Positions 12,725 to 24,802 of a stretch of DNA of 64,000 nucleotides are shown in pieces. The notes beneath the pieces are model-generated. The model did not search any database. It saw only the letters and a list, made by a program, of their open reading frames with translations, and was not told the DNA's origin. The position numbers and the translations under genes are program-made. The DNA is from Symsagittifera roscoffensis. Its lineage: Eukaryota; Xenacoelomorpha; Acoela; Convolutidae. The stretch's first letter is position 1. Each line of letters starts with the position of its first letter. The DNA lies in the NCBI RefSeq assembly GCF_963678635.1, contig NC_087068.1:36837436-36901435 (forward strand), in the 5' to 3' direction.

Positions 12725-14621
12725 CTAAGAGAATTGGAATTGTCCCAATTTTTTCTTTTGGCCGTCCCTTTTTTTTTGATAAAGGTGATTTGTACTTGAG
12801 CTTTGTACTTCGTCTTTTTTGGGTTTAATTACAGTGTTAATTCTATTTACTTCTTGTTCAACTGGTACATTATTACTAATAGGTGTTGTGTAGTAATTTT
12901 GAAGGAGTTCCAATTGATTTTGGTAAATGTGTGAAGTGAAAGGTTGTTCAGATATAATAGAATCGTAATCATTTTCAACTTTGATCATATTAACTGAAAT
13001 AGTATGATTTGTATCACTTTCGCTGTCTGTTGATTCACAATTAATGTGATTTAATTGTAATTCTGTACTTTCTGTATCATCGATACCAGGGCGTCTGAAG
13101 TTGTTTCTTCTTTTGTTTGTACCTGATTAATTTGTCTTTGATGTTTCGGTGTGTTGCTTCTATATTTGTGTTGAGAATCGTAGTGGCAATAATTACTTCT
13201 ATGAGGATATTGATAATAATTCCTTTGCTAGTTTTTATAGTTTGGACTCCTATTTTGTGAAATTTTTCGTGATCTATGATGGTAGTTGTTGTTATTTGTT
13301 CGTTGATAATTGGATCTGTTGTAAGAATTATTTCTTGATCTGCTGTTTTGGTAACGTTGACTTCGATTATTTGAATAACTTCTATTCCTATTGTTTGAAT
13401 AGTTTCTGTTTCTATTGTATGATGAGTTTCGTGATATATCGTTTGAATAGTATCTATTCCTAGAATTTGAATGGGAACTGGTATCAAACAAATCTTTTCT
13501 GTTTGAATTTGATCGACTATATCTATTTTGTGGGAAATTTTGTGAATTTCTTTGTTCTGGTGATCTACCTCTATAACTAGAATTATAGAGTGATTGGTTT
13601 CTTGAAAAATTTGAATTATTTGGAAGTTGTTTACCAGAGCTATTGTTACTATGTAGATTTTTGTTTGGTAAATTTTGGTCTTTTTTGATAGAATGATTTA
13701 TTTGGTTCTTTGTATTTTTTGCGGTTTGTTCTGGTTATCTTGTTGTTTTTGTCTACATTCGGCAATACTGTGTCCGTATCTTTGGCAACAATTATTCCAT
13801 TTTTTTGAACGATGGTTTACCTTTGAAATTTGGGTTTTTCTAATATATGTAGAAAATTTCAGTGATTTTTTCAGTTAGATCTACATCTGAATCTTGTATG
13901 TTGTTTATATGTGTAGTGCTTGTTTCGATTCTATTGACGTATTGTAGTTTAAGATTTTCTGTTTCTTCGTGTTTCATTGTGATTTCTGCTTGTTCTAGTT
14001 TATCAACTAGTTTTCTGAAATCTAAATCTGATTCTCGAATTGAGAAGGGATGTGATGCTCTCTTTTTCGCTTCAAAAACGAACTAGCGTTTCGATTCGAA
14101 CTGCCAATTGTTTAATTGTTTCGTTTGGTAGTCTGCGAATTTCATTACATAAAACTCTTTGATGTTGTTTAATTCTTTGCGAGTCAAACATTTTTGAAAA
14201 TTCTGGTGTGGGTCTTTTCCAATCTGTTTTTATGTCTATAGATAAAACTGAAAACCATTTTTGAGCTGCGCCATCAAGTGTTGTTTGTAGTAACGCTGGC
14301 TGTGGTTCTATGTATCCAATTTTGGTGAAGTGGTGTATTAATTGGTTCAGGTCCTATATTTAAAATTAAATTTAGTGTGACTGCATTTAAATAATCTTCT
14401 ACAGAGTATTCAGGGTGTGTGCCTGTAAATACCATCAATTGTTTATTTGATGTTATTGACGATCCACCCATTAGGTATGGATTCATTGTCATTTGTAGTG
14501 TTTCTGCGGCATTTGGAATTTGTGAAAAGTTTGTAAGTTGATTTTTTGTTATTTCGTGTTGTTGTATATAAGATGCTAGTGGTATTTCATTTTGCATTTG
14601 TATTGGTTGATAAGAATGCAA
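12725..14621 (-). pseudogene. Gag capsid, zinc knuckle and Ser/Arg/Asn-rich tail, Gypsy A
   Basis: 14274-14621 is a capsid-like segment (115 codons, containing FTGTHPEYSVEDYLNAV), typical of Gypsy Gag. Broken frames follow. At 13,740-13,800 a CCHC-type knuckle is recognisable as CQRYGHSIAEC, but the first Cys of the motif appears to be Asn. 13228-13491 is the SRNRNYSN-rich tail, probably nucleic-acid binding. 12725-12988 leads into protease. Gag forms the particle and packages RNA in intact relatives. Confidence 0.75.
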
Positions 14622-16248
14622 AGTGGCTGGGTTTTCTGATTGTGCTGGTTGATAGGATTGTGTGTTTGGTTGATTTTTGTATGTGCATCGGTTGATAGCT
14701 TTGTGTATTAGCTAAATTTTGTGGGTGATATTCTATGTTTTGAGATACTTGATTTTGTCGAGTTTTTTGTGCACGATTTTTTTGTGTTTATGGTTTATGG
14801 TGCAAAAATATCTGGTTGGTAATAATCGTCATCATCATAATAAATAAAATTGATGTATGATATGGTGTTTGTTGTTTATTTCTATTTTGTTGGAAAAATG
14901 GGTAATTTTCACTATGATCTTGTGAGGGATGTGTATAGTCATGAAATTATACTAAATTTGTTGATGTCATTGGAAAATTCCAGTTTTGTGAAAACAAACG
15001 ATATTGCCTATGTATTCGGGGAGGATGAGTTGTTTTTGATGAGTTTACATAATTATAATTGTGTTCTGCGAAATTACTTCTGGTGAATGTTCTTTGTTTA
15101 TGTGTTGGTTTCGTCATTGTTCTAAATGTCTGATAATCCATATGTGAATATTTTGGAACAAACGAGGGTTCAATCGTAGATTGCAATGTTACTTGTGGTA
15201 ATGTTGGATTTTTAGGTTTTGGTGTTGTAAGGTTTGGACATTTTTTGAAATACTTTATTGTGTAGTTGTTACTATTGTTTCAACTATTTCTTCATTTATA
15301 AAAAGTGATGGTGTTTGATTATCCTGTTGTGTAAGATTTCTAATTCCATTCAAAATTTCCTGCTGTACAAGAGTTGATTTTCAGCTATTATTTTGTCTTC
15401 TATTGGATAAAAATGAATTATAGCTTAAAGGTGTTGCATCTATTGTAAGTGGAAATAATTTCATATGGTCTTTATGAATAGAACCTGTACTAATTGCTTG
15501 ACTTGGGATGTCTATTGGGATGTTCAGGAATAATGGATGAGACCAATCAGGGTCCCAAATAAAATCTGATTGTTCTGCAATGACCATGTCGTCATTGGTA
15601 CTTTGAGGTCTAAATTTTTTTCTTGCTTGTGCAATAAATCAATATTATGTGTGAAATAATCAATTATGAACCATGCTAAGATTTTTTGTAAATCGTGTTT
15701 AACATTGTGTGAAATTTCATTGCTTGAAAAAATTTCACGGATTGTGTTTAAAAATGCTGAGAATGCGGCAATTTCATTTCTTACTTTTGTGTGTCTTGAT
15801 GTTTGAACTGGTGACCTACTTTCAGATTCTGCTTTTTCTAGTATGGATAAATGACTACAAATAAGTGCAAAAACATCATTAGTAATATTGAATTTGCTCT
15901 CTGTGAATTTTGGTGTTGTATATTCTTAATACATTCTGCGAATACTTTTGAAAATTCTATGTCAACATTGTTTGTTTGAATAACATGTTTGCTATGAAAT
16001 TTACTTACTGTGCTGAGTTCTATGGTGTAGATTCCATATTGTTGTGTTAGGTTACATATTCTTTTTAAATAGTGATCGACAATTTGTCTTTTGATTTTTT
16101 TCTGGGAATTCAGCTTTACATGGGCTAATTCCTTGTTTGAGTATATTTGCGATTAAATTAGTGCAAAATTGTTTTTGTCCTCTATCTTCAGTGAGTGAAT
16201 TGATGAGAAATGGGAAAACAGAGTTTCGTCACTTGGACTTTGGCTCAT
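14622..16248 (-). pseudogene. N-terminal Gag region, Gypsy A, frameshifted
   Basis: A Met codon at 16246-16248 opens a frame beginning MSQSPSDETLFSHF. Sense continues across frame changes near 16,190 and 16,090 into a segment around 15,900-16,090 (CNLTQQYGIYTIEL). Further open pieces lie at 15381-15587 and 14947-15186. I infer one original N-terminal Gag reading frame now split at least four times. No domain name can be given. Confidence 0.5.
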
Positions 16249-16266
16249 TTTTTCGTTTTATGACTG

Positions 16267-16686
16267 TCAGTGCGTAATGTTCAATGTGTCTGATTGGTTG
16301 ATTCTCATAGTATAAACGTACTGGTTTATTTTTATATATCTTTTTTTTCTTTTTCCTTGTTTTGATGACTGTGATGTGGCTTCTGAATCAAAAAAATGTA
16401 ATTGATCTAGAACAGGGTAGTTTTTATTTACTGTTTCTTTTAGTTTGCAAAGTGCATCTAAATTACTGACTTCTGATTCGGAGACTGCTTTTCTTTGCTT
16501 TGAAAATCTTTTCCGTATAATTTGTCTTTGTTTACTTATAATTTTCCTTTTTATTGTTTGTCGTTTTGTTCCAATATATCCAATCGTTTGTTTGTGTGGT
16601 AAGATTACGAGATCGTATGTTTCGTTGTTTATTTTGCAATTGTGTAGTACGATTGTTTGATTATTTCCTAACTTGTTCAGTGACAT
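16267..16686 (-). CDS. Short basic leader ORF upstream of gag, Gypsy A
   Basis: 139-codon uninterrupted frame from Met at 16686. The central part is very rich in Lys and Arg (repeated KRK and KQR runs, roughly residues 40-70), and a second basic cluster GKRKKR lies near residue 110. It ends 19 bp before the gag-like Met codon at 16248. It may be an accessory nucleic-acid-binding protein or the true N-terminus of Gag separated by a frameshift. It is among the few uninterrupted frames in element A. Confidence 0.45.
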   Translation of the reverse strand: MSLNKLGNNQTIVLHNCKINNETYDLVILPHKQTIGYIGTKRQTIKRKIISKQRQIIRKRFSKQRKAVSESEVSNLDALCKLKETVNKNYPVLDQLHFFDSEATSQSSKQGKRKKRYIKINQYVYTMRINQSDTLNITH

Positions 16687-16739
16687 AAGGTTTAGGATGA
16701 AGGATGCAAGATTGTTATTAGTGATTGCAATATCCTAGA

Positions 16740-17110
16740 CTGTTAGTCCTTACAATTTTTTGGTTAGCCTTACTCGGGTCTTTTTATTCAAGGTTGGAAA
16801 GAGAAGTATATATAGATTTCGGAGAACGACTGTTACTTTCTCGTGACCATTCTAAGTTAAGATGTTAACTTACTTAATCTTACATAGGGGTAATGATTGT
16901 GTTCAAGCGTTGGAGAATAGTAAATCAATCCACAAGGTTCAGATAAAATTAGAACGCAAGTAGTTCTCTAGGTACTATTTAAAACTTGCCAAGATTTAAG
17001 ATTTAGATGGGTCAGGTAAGAGGGGTGATCAAGTGAAGGATGAATAACCGAAGTTCTTCACTGTTTAGCCTAATTAGAATGGTTAAAGTGATTTGAAAAA
17101 TTTCTATTAG
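16740..17110 (-). promoter_or_regulatory. Possible 5' LTR and promoter of Gypsy A
   Basis: Immediately upstream of the leader ORF, the minus strand ends in TGTAAGGACTAACA (16,740), a plausible LTR 3' end. A TATATATA-type box lies at about 16,808-16,818 (minus reading CTATATATACTTC). No second LTR is in the window, so boundaries cannot be proved. Similarity to the following repeat block starts by about 17,128. Confidence 0.35.
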
Positions 17111-18134
17111 TCCTGGGTCTTTGAATTGCTTCATTGCTTCATTGCTTTATTGAATTCATTTTAATTGAATGGCAATTGCTTCTTTTTAAAAATTGACTTT
17201 CGGCTGATTTTGCTGTCGGTTTTTCGCTCACGAGTTTTTCGCTCATTCAGAGAATAGCCCCCAAAATTTGTTACGACACCGTACGCGCTTTTGTCTTGAA
17301 TTACATAAGATGAACTGTTTTTTATTTGCAGTGAATTTGAATGCAGTAGAATAAGGACATTGCAAAGAGTTTGGATCAGAAAAAAATGCATTACATCCTG
17401 GGAACAAACATCAGGTGAGTTTTAAAAAAGTGTTTGCAGTAAGATGAGCCGGAAGAGTTAGGCAGCTGATGTTTTTCAAAAATTGGGATAAAGAAGTGTA
17501 ATCTAGTTGACACACGGATGAAACTGACTTAAAAATAGAAGAACTGAGGAGAATCAGATGGAGACAAACTTGCGTAAGATGTTTAAAAAGTGTTTTCAAT
17601 TAGAAAATGGGCAATTTGTTTGACACTTTAGCTCTAAAATGTAAATGAAATTTTGCAATTGCTCTTTTTAAACTTCGACAGAATCTTCAAGACGCTCACT
17701 TTAAATAAATTGTCAGCAAGTAATTTGCGGTTTATTTTTGGCAACCTAAAATAATTATCTGAAAAAAATCCTTTTTTGCAGCAAAATCTTGGATCAAGTA
17801 TAAACACAAATGGCCCCATATAGTACCACGTTTTATCGTCATTTAATTTTGCCTAAAATCAACCCAGTTTTTTTCCGCATAATATTAACCAACACTGCAT
17901 TAATTGAAACGTTACACATCAGTAAATTGCGAAAAACCTTCTAATCGATGCTCAATATAATTTACTCCTCAAAAGACCAGTGATTAATTATACAAGAAAA
18001 AAGTCCGCAAAATAAGAAATATTGTAATAGAGAGCGATCATTTTTTTTTGAATTTACACTTAACTGTTAATAATTGATTTTCACGCTCAAGGATTAAGGA
18101 AAATTGCAAAACATTTTCCATATTTTTCCAAAAA

Positions 18135-19138
18135 GCAAAATATGGAAAAAGTATAAATTGTTCTTTGTCTGGGAGCCGAGGGTCAACGACAATTTCAGCA
18201 AAAGCCAAAAGCAAACAGGTCTTGATCTACACACAGTGACAACAAGAGATTTAATTTCAACATTAGAAGACATCATCGTCACAACCAGGATTGTCCCGTT
18301 TGAGAAATACAACTTCATTTGTAGAAAACAAAAGAAAACTGGAAGTCTGGAACAATTTCACGCTGATCTGGTTAAATTGGCTTCAAGAGCCGATTGTAGA
18401 GACCGAGAGGACGAGTGGGTGAGCGACATGTTCATGCACATATAGAGAACGAAAAAATAGCCGAAGAACGACTCGCACAAACGAGAAGCCCACAAGATGC
18501 ATACAAAAAGTCTGTCCGAAGATGACCCAAATGGACAAATAATTAAACTGAAGACGAAAACAGAAGAAATATTCGCAATCACCAATTCCGGGATCCCAAT
18601 GTCTTTTCTAAATGAAAAAACAGCTCGGCCACTACAAAAAAATTGACAAATCCACAGTATTTAATCAAATTCTACAGGGAGAAACAGCTATGAACTTTGC
18701 ATGTTACAATGGCGAAACAATTATTCCGAAAAGAAGATTAATTGAAACAATCGAATCAGGAGACTGGAAGCTGCTGGAGCTGGCCCATTCATTATTGGCG
18801 ATGATCAGAAAGCAAACATCATAGGCCGAACAAATTTACCACATGTTCGAATGAATCTAGTCAAAGAAAAAAACAAGGGGACGTACTGAATATGCACGAG
18901 CAAGGTGAATCAAACCCTGAAATCAAACAATGGGTTAAAGATAATTTTCCACACTTATGCATTCGTAATGTAAAGTCGAAAAACCACGTGATGCGAACGC
19001 AATTTAGTAAAGATATAATCCCAATCCAGCAGAAAGGACGCCATGTCCAGGTTCACCTACAAGAACGAGTTGAAAAAGAACTCAACAAACTCATGGATCA
19101 AAAACACATATTAAAACCGGACAAACGCTCGGACCGAC
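18135..19138 (+). pseudogene. Gag, protease and RT N-terminus of Gypsy B, unit 1
   Basis: Gag segment 18104-18445 (motifs VTTRDLISTLED, SLEQFHADLVKLASRADC) ends at a stop, then continues in another frame (EKIAEERLAQTRSPQDAY). No CCHC knuckle lies between gag and protease. Protease reads ITNSGIPMSFLN, with the catalytic Asp replaced by Asn (codon AAT, 18584-18586). The RT N-terminus (18892-19138, IPIQQKGRHVQVHLQERVEKELNKL in part) is cut by the unit boundary. Non-functional. Confidence 0.8.
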
Positions 19139-20219
19139 AAATTATCATTGCTTCATTGCTTCATTGCTTCATTGCTTCATTTAATTCATTTTAATTGAAT
19201 GTCATTTGCTTCTTTTTAAAAATTGACCTTCGGCTGATTTTGCTGTCGGTTTTTCGCTCACTAGTTTTTCGCTCATTCGGAGAATAGACCCCGAAGTTTG
19301 TTACGACACCGTACGCGCTTTTGTCTTGAATAACATAAGATGAACTCTTTTTTATTTGCAGTGACTTTGAATACAGTAGAATAAGGACATTGCAAAGAGT
19401 TTGGATCACATTTATCAGAAAAAAAATGCATTACATCCTGGGAACAAACATCAGGTGAGTTTTAAAAAAGTGTTTGCAGTAAGATGAGCCGGAAGAGTTA
19501 GGCAGCTGATGTTTTTCAAAAATTGGGATAAAGAAGTGTAATCTAGTTGACACACGGATGAAACTGACTTAAAAATAGAAGAACTGAGGAGAATCATATG
19601 GAGACAAACTTGCGTAAGATGTTTAAAAAGTGTTTTCAATTAGAAAATGGGCAATTTGTTTGACACTTTAGCTCTAAAATGTAAATGAAATTTTGCAATT
19701 GCTCTTTTTAAACTTCGACAGAATCTTCAAGACGCTCACTTTAAATAAATTGTCAGCAAGTAATTTGCGGTTTATTTTTGGCAACCTAAAATAATTATCT
19801 GAAAAAAATCCGTTTTTGCAGTAAAATCTTGGATCAAGTATAAACACTAATCGCCCCAGATAGTACCACGTTTTATCCTCATTTAATTTTGCCTAAAATC
19901 AACACAATTTGGGAAAAATTCAAGTTGAGTTGGTTTTTTTCCGCATAATATAAACCAACACTGCATTAATTGAAACGTTACACATCAATAAATTGCGAAA
20001 AGTTTCTAAGCGATGCTCAATATAATTTTTTCCTCGAAAGACCAGTGAATAATTATACAAGAACAAAGTCCGCAAAATAAGAAAAATTGTAATAGAGAGC
20101 GATCATTTTCTTTTGAATTTACACTTAACTGTTAATAATTGATTTTCACGCTCAAGGATTAAAGAAAATTGCAATACATTTTCCATATTTTCCCAAAAAG
20201 CAAAATATGGAAAAAGTAT

Positions 20220-21195
20220 ACATTTTTCTTTGTCTGGGATCCGAGGGTCAAACAATTTCAGCAAAAGCAAACAGGTCTTGATCTACACACAGTGACAACA
20301 AGAGATTTAATTTAAACATTAGAAGACATCATCGTCACAACCAGAATTGTCGCGTTTGAGAAATACAACTTCATTTGTAGAAAACAAAAGAAAACGGGAA
20401 GTCTGGAACATTTTCACGCTGATCTGGTTAAATTGAAATCAAGAGCCAATTGTGCAGACCGAGAGGACGAGTGGGTGAGCGACATGTTCATGCACATATA
20501 GAGAACAAAAAAATAGCCGAAGAATGACTCGCACAAACAAGAAGCCCACAAGGTGCATACAACAAGTCTGTCCGAAGATGACCTAAATGGACAAATAATT
20601 AAACTGAAGACGAAAACAGAAGAAATATTCGCAATCGCCAATTCCGGGATCCCAATGTCATTTCTAAATGAAAAAACAGCTCGGCCACTACAAGAAAATG
20701 ACAAATCCACAGTATTTAATCAAATTCTACAGGGAGAAACAGCTATGAACTTTGCATGTTACAATGGCGAAACAATTATTCCGAAAAGAAGATTAATTGA
20801 AACAATTGAATCAGGAGGCTGGAAGCTGCTGGAGCTGCCCCATTCATTATTGGCGATGATCAGAAAGCAAACCTCATAGGCCGAACAAATTTACCACATA
20901 TTCGAATGAATCTAGTCAAAGAAAAAAAACAAGGGGGACGTGCTGAATATGCACGAGCAAGGTGAATCAAACCCTAAAATCAAACAATGGGTTAAAGATA
21001 ATTTTCCACACTTATGCATTCGTAATGGAAAGTCAAAAACCACGTGATGCGAACGCAATTTAGAAAAAATATCATCCCAATCCAGCAGAAAGGACGCCAT
21101 GTCCAGGTTCACCTACAAGAACGAGTTGAAAAAGAACTCAACAAACTCATGGATCAAAAACACCTATTAAAACCGGACAAACGCTCGGATCGACA
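20220..21195 (+). pseudogene. Gag, protease and RT N-terminus of Gypsy B, unit 2
   Basis: Duplicate of the preceding unit with the same gag frame break after MFMHI and the same absence of a knuckle. Protease again has Asn in place of Asp (IANSGIPMSFLN, AAT at 20640-20642). The RT N-terminus (20944-21195) has one extra frame break at about 21,037 relative to unit 1. It ends at the repeat junction GATCATTGCTTC. Confidence 0.8.
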
Positions 21196-21853
21196 ATTGA
21201 TCATTGCTTCATTGCTTCATTTATTTCATTTTAATTGAATGTCAATTGCTTCTTTTTAAAAATTGACTTTCGGCTGATTTTGCTGTCGGTTTTTCGCTCA
21301 TTCAAAGAATAGCCCCCGAAGTTTGTTACGACACCGTACGCGCTTTTGTCTTGAATTACATAAGATGAACTATTTTTTATTTGAAGTGACTTTGAATGCA
21401 GTAGATTAAGGACATTGCAAAGAGTTTGGATCACATTTATCAGAAAAAAAATGCATTACATCCTGGGAACAAACATCAGGTGAGTTTTGAAAAAGTGTTT
21501 GCAGTAAGATGAGCCGGAAGAGTTAGGCAGCTGATGTTTTTCAAAAATTGGGAGAAAGGAGTGTAATCTAGTTGACACACGGATGAAACTGACTTAAAAA
21601 AGAAAAACTGAGGAGAATCAGATGGAGACAAACTTGCGTAAGATGTTTAAAAGTGTTTTCAATTAGAAAATGGGCATTTTGTTTGACACTTTAGCTCTAA
21701 AATGTAAATGAAATTTTGCAATTGCTTTTTTTAAACTTAGACAGAATCTTCAAGACGCTCACTTTAAATAAATTGTCAGCAAGTAATTTGCGGTTTATTT
21801 TTGGCAACCTAAAATAATTATCTGAAAAAAATCCGTTTTTGCAGTAAAATCTT

Positions 21854-22210
21854 GGATTTTACGGCCTCACGGATATGCCAGCTGAATTTCAAAAGTCCAT
21901 CGACTTAACTCCTACAAATAGCTTAAACACCTATGCATGCCTAGGCGACTCACTGATCGTTACGAAAGGGTCAACCGATATACACAAACAAAAACTATAA
22001 ACGATTCTGGAAAAAGCTAGATGCAGAAAACCTTGCCATATCATTGGACAAATGTAAGTTTGCTTGTAGACCTTTTGAGTGGCTAGGGTACACTATAAAC
22101 AGCGAGGGCACTACACCATTGATAAAAAAAAACAGAGGCAATCAAAAAACTCTCACCACCAATTTATTTAAATAACTAAAAAGCTTTATGAGCTCCATAC
22201 ACCATCTCAC
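21854..22210 (+). pseudogene. RT palm and thumb fragment, Gypsy B copy 1
   Basis: Resumes in RT at FYGLTDMPAEFQK-like sequence. The YLDD box reads CLGD (YACLGDSLIVTKG), so a catalytic Asp is lost. The thumb (FEWLGYTINSEGTTPL, then KSFMSSIHHLTK with a frame shift) is retained up to about 22,195. There the sequence jumps to the region upstream of integrase through a shared TCACCAAA, deleting RNase H. Confidence 0.8.
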
Positions 22211-23540
22211 CAAAACATACGGTCAAGGACGCAAGAGAACTACTTTCCTCGAAACCACCAGTTAACAAGTTCCCAAAATACATTTTTTACGAAGAAACAA
22301 CAAAAACAGAGAAGCCGCACACACTTAGAGTGAGAACGACACAAGCAGAACAAACCGAGAACTGCAAAGAATTTGCGGAGACACAAACTGGCATTAGGGA
22401 GAGTCAGACAAAAATGCAAGACAAGAACATTGCGTGAGTAGGACAAACCTCAACATTGCAAGCCAGGGGAAGGTGCCCCAAGTGAGGAACCGCCCATAAT
22501 GACGAGTACACAACTAGAAGCAAGCCACCACATGATAACCGAGGGGATAGCGGCCACAGTAAATCAAGCAACAATGGCAGAAAGCTTGAAGCAGAAAGAT
22601 GTTCCGCAAAAAGCTTAGGAAGGTGCCATTGGAATATAATTGCCGCAGCTACCTGAAAGAACAGAAATCTGCGACCAATCATCAATATACTCAAAAAGCG
22701 GGACTGGGACTCAATCAAGTCTTCCTACAGCCAATTCTGTTTCCATGTGCGCAACCGTGTACATATGCGCGCGGACTGCCTGCTCACCGACGAACGTATC
22801 GTTATTCCAACACAGCTGCGTCAGACAGTAGTGGACAGCCTAAATTTGACACACCCAGGATCGGCCGCCATGCTGGAGTTATGCCACCATGTGTGGTTCC
22901 CACACATACATCACTCAATCGTCCAGATGGCGCAAAGTTGCAAGCATTGCATAGAGCAAGGTAAAAATTTCAAACCAATTATAGGGAAAACACTCATTCC
23001 AAATGGATTCGGCCGTAGAACCAAATGAAGAGGTACAGTTAAAATTTTCCGGACCCTCCCCGATGGGCTAAACGAGGACACTTACATTTTAGTTGCAATA
23101 GATAAATAGTCGAAATTTGCAACAGCAAAAGTTGTTTTAAATACTACGGCGGATGTCGCCATACAATTTATGCATTGGTATTTTTCAAAAAACGGATTAC
23201 CTCATCGGTTACGATGGGACCAAGCAAAAACATTTCGAGCGAAAAAATTTCAGCTTTTTTGTAAAACAAACAACCTTAAATTACTCTTCACACCGGTAGA
23301 TGACCATAGAGCCATAGGGGTAGTCCAAAGAATCATCCAAACACTGAAACGTAGACTAGGGGTAGGGGATGAATGAGAATAGATCCATCAAATGCACCAT
23401 ACAAACTAGCAACGGAAGTAGCCGAAATAATTAAAACCCTGCGAATAACACCAAACGGTGTAACAAAAGTTTCATCTTTCGAAGCACACATGCGTAGAAA
23501 ACCAAACACTCCTCTGTCCAACGTGGCAACAACTAGCTCA
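22211..23540 (+). pseudogene. Integrase of Gypsy B, copy 1
   Basis: Segment 22747-23028 carries the zinc-binding region (HLTH-type pair as NLTHPGSAAMLELCHHVWFP, then CKHC). In the core the first catalytic Asp is Lys (codon AAA, 23042-23044) and a stop follows. The second Asp is kept in LRWDQAKTF (23170-23376). The Glu is replaced by Gln (VVQRIIQTLKRR, CAA 23326-23328). Two of three DDE residues are therefore lost. Upstream, 22,260-22,640 is a Lys/Glu-rich linker. Confidence 0.85.
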
Positions 23541-24802
23541 ACTAACTAGTTGGGAAAATGCCAAACACGCATGCTTAGATCAAAAAACCTCACAAAGCCC
23601 TGCCATTTTACCCTGCCAGCAAAAACTATACACGAGTTGCAACAATGTTCGGAGGATGAAGTCTCAGTAAATCAACGCCAACAGGTGCCACTGAAAACGA
23701 CGGAAGCAAACAAGACAACAACACAACTAACAACAGAAGCAAAATCCAAACGAGATTTAGAAATAAAAAGAGAGAAACTAAATAAGAGGTTTAAAAGAAT
23801 ACAGACACCAATTGATTTAAACGTTAGCAAACAACTAGATTAAGTGGCAAGAAAAACAATCCGAGTGGCTACGAAAGTGAAGGATCCTAAAGTTTCGAAC
23901 AAAAACACAAAACAATTGACGGAAAAAAAATTAAATTACACACCACGTACAGCATGGGTACAAGCATTTGGAAAACAACCTAGATTGTTAGGAAATAGTG
24001 GGGTTAAATTTGTTCCTAGTCCGGTAATCTACGGACCGTGTCGACCATCACAGTTAAGTGACTACGTAAAAAACAAATGCGCAAGGAGATCAGGAACTTG
24101 TCTTCGTTTTCAGACCTTGAAGACCCAAATTTGCCCAAAGAAACCCACCACAACGAAAGCAACAAAGAAAAACATAACCGTATACAGCGATACTGAAAGC
24201 GATAAACTATCAACATTAGGAGCGTCCGAGCCATCACCGAAAAGGGTGAATCAAAAGAAAACAAGTCGACTCTGGTAAAATGGACTCTGGTAAAAGTCTT
24301 GGGTACCCTATCCCAATCAACTCAAACGAAGAACCACGAAAAAACGAACACAAAAAGTCAGTACAATTCAACATCGAATCATTGCCAGAGCAACAAACAT
24401 CGCCAACTAAACCAAGCCTAAAGGCGCTAATCTAGGAAATGGGCTTCACAGATAAAACACTCGATTATCAGGCCTGTATGAACTTCCTCGAGGCGATTAG
24501 CCCGAAGAATAAAAATAAATAAACGTAGGAAATCATAGATCTTACTTCATTAGACGACAGTTCAAACAATATAAAGATACTTCACGTAGAAACAAAGAAA
24601 GGTGGGAAAGAAACGCACAACACAATCAACGAAGCTACACAGGAAGAGCATGAGAAATTGGAGGAAGACAACAACAATGGAGAAGCAACAGAACTAAATA
24701 AATGACATGACATCTGAGAAGAAAGATTGGAAGCACAAGCCCTCAAGGGAATACAAAACTCAAACTTAAAACTACTTGTTAAAAATTCCTGTCAAAGGGG
24801 AG
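23541..24802 (+). pseudogene. Integrase C-terminal extension of Gypsy B, copy 1
   Basis: Two open segments, 23550-23843 and 23844-24278 (144 codons, TPRTAWVQAFGKQPRLLGNS), followed by a broken tail containing YSDTESDKLSTLGASEPSPKR. It ends at the polypurine run AAAGGGGAG directly before LTR 1. This is the Lys/Thr/Ser-rich C-terminus of Pol. A stretch present in copy 2 (36,150-36,340) is deleted here. Confidence 0.7.

Larger units (their letters stand above)
5146..13573. repeat. Direct tandem duplication inside Gypsy A (about 4.15 kb unit)
   Basis: 5,146-9,297 is repeated as 9,296-13,573. For example, the motif beginning agcagtacaatg occurs at 5,151 and at 9,301 (offset 4,150). The offset grows to about 4,250 by RNase H and 4,276 at the end, through a 92-bp block near 9,910-10,010 absent from copy 1 and other indels. 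At the junction (9,296-9,297) the two parents share only TA. No LTR lies between the copies, so this is an internal DNA duplication and not two insertions. Both copies share the TGA in the integrase zinc region (5451-5453 and 9601-9603), so the element was defective before duplication. Confidence 0.9.
1..16740 (-). mobile_element. Ty3/Gypsy-like retroelement A with env-position ORF, decayed and internally duplicated
   Basis: Read on the minus strand from high to low coordinates, the order is basic leader ORF, gag, zinc knuckle, aspartic protease, RT, RNase H and integrase, followed by an env-position ORF that runs to the window edge. Every frame is broken by stops or indels, so the copy is dead. 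Protease, RT and RNase H occur twice because an internal block is tandemly duplicated. A possible 5' LTR lies at 16,740-17,110; the 3' LTR would be outside the window. The domain order and the YLDD and DSGAES motifs support Gypsy. I cannot assign a named clade. Confidence 0.85.
17128..21857. repeat. 2.04-kb tandem array (2.3 units) mixing non-coding DNA and Gypsy B gag-pro-RT
   Basis: Units begin at about 17,128, 19,145 and 21,198 (for example 17,411 equals 19,451 and about 21,492). Each unit is about 960 bp of non-coding sequence followed by gag, protease and the RT N-terminus of element B. The third unit stops at 21,854-21,857, where it switches to RT sequence through a shared GGAT. Unit joints show TCA overlap and a local (cattgctt)n run at 17,128-17,160, 19,146-19,180 and 21,203-21,220. 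The non-coding part contains a good donor (CAG/GTGAGT, 17,411) and acceptor (TTTTTTGCAG, 17,781), but I see no gene around them. Confidence 0.85.

Noticed and set aside
17411-17781. A host intron between CAG/GTGAGT and TTTTTTGCAG
   Set aside because: Both sites look good but no open exon flanks them and the segment is a non-coding part of a tandem repeat.
22599-22964. 121-codon plus frame over the Gypsy B integrase zinc region
   Set aside because: It reads the integrase sequence in a wrong frame; the true frame is 22747-23028.
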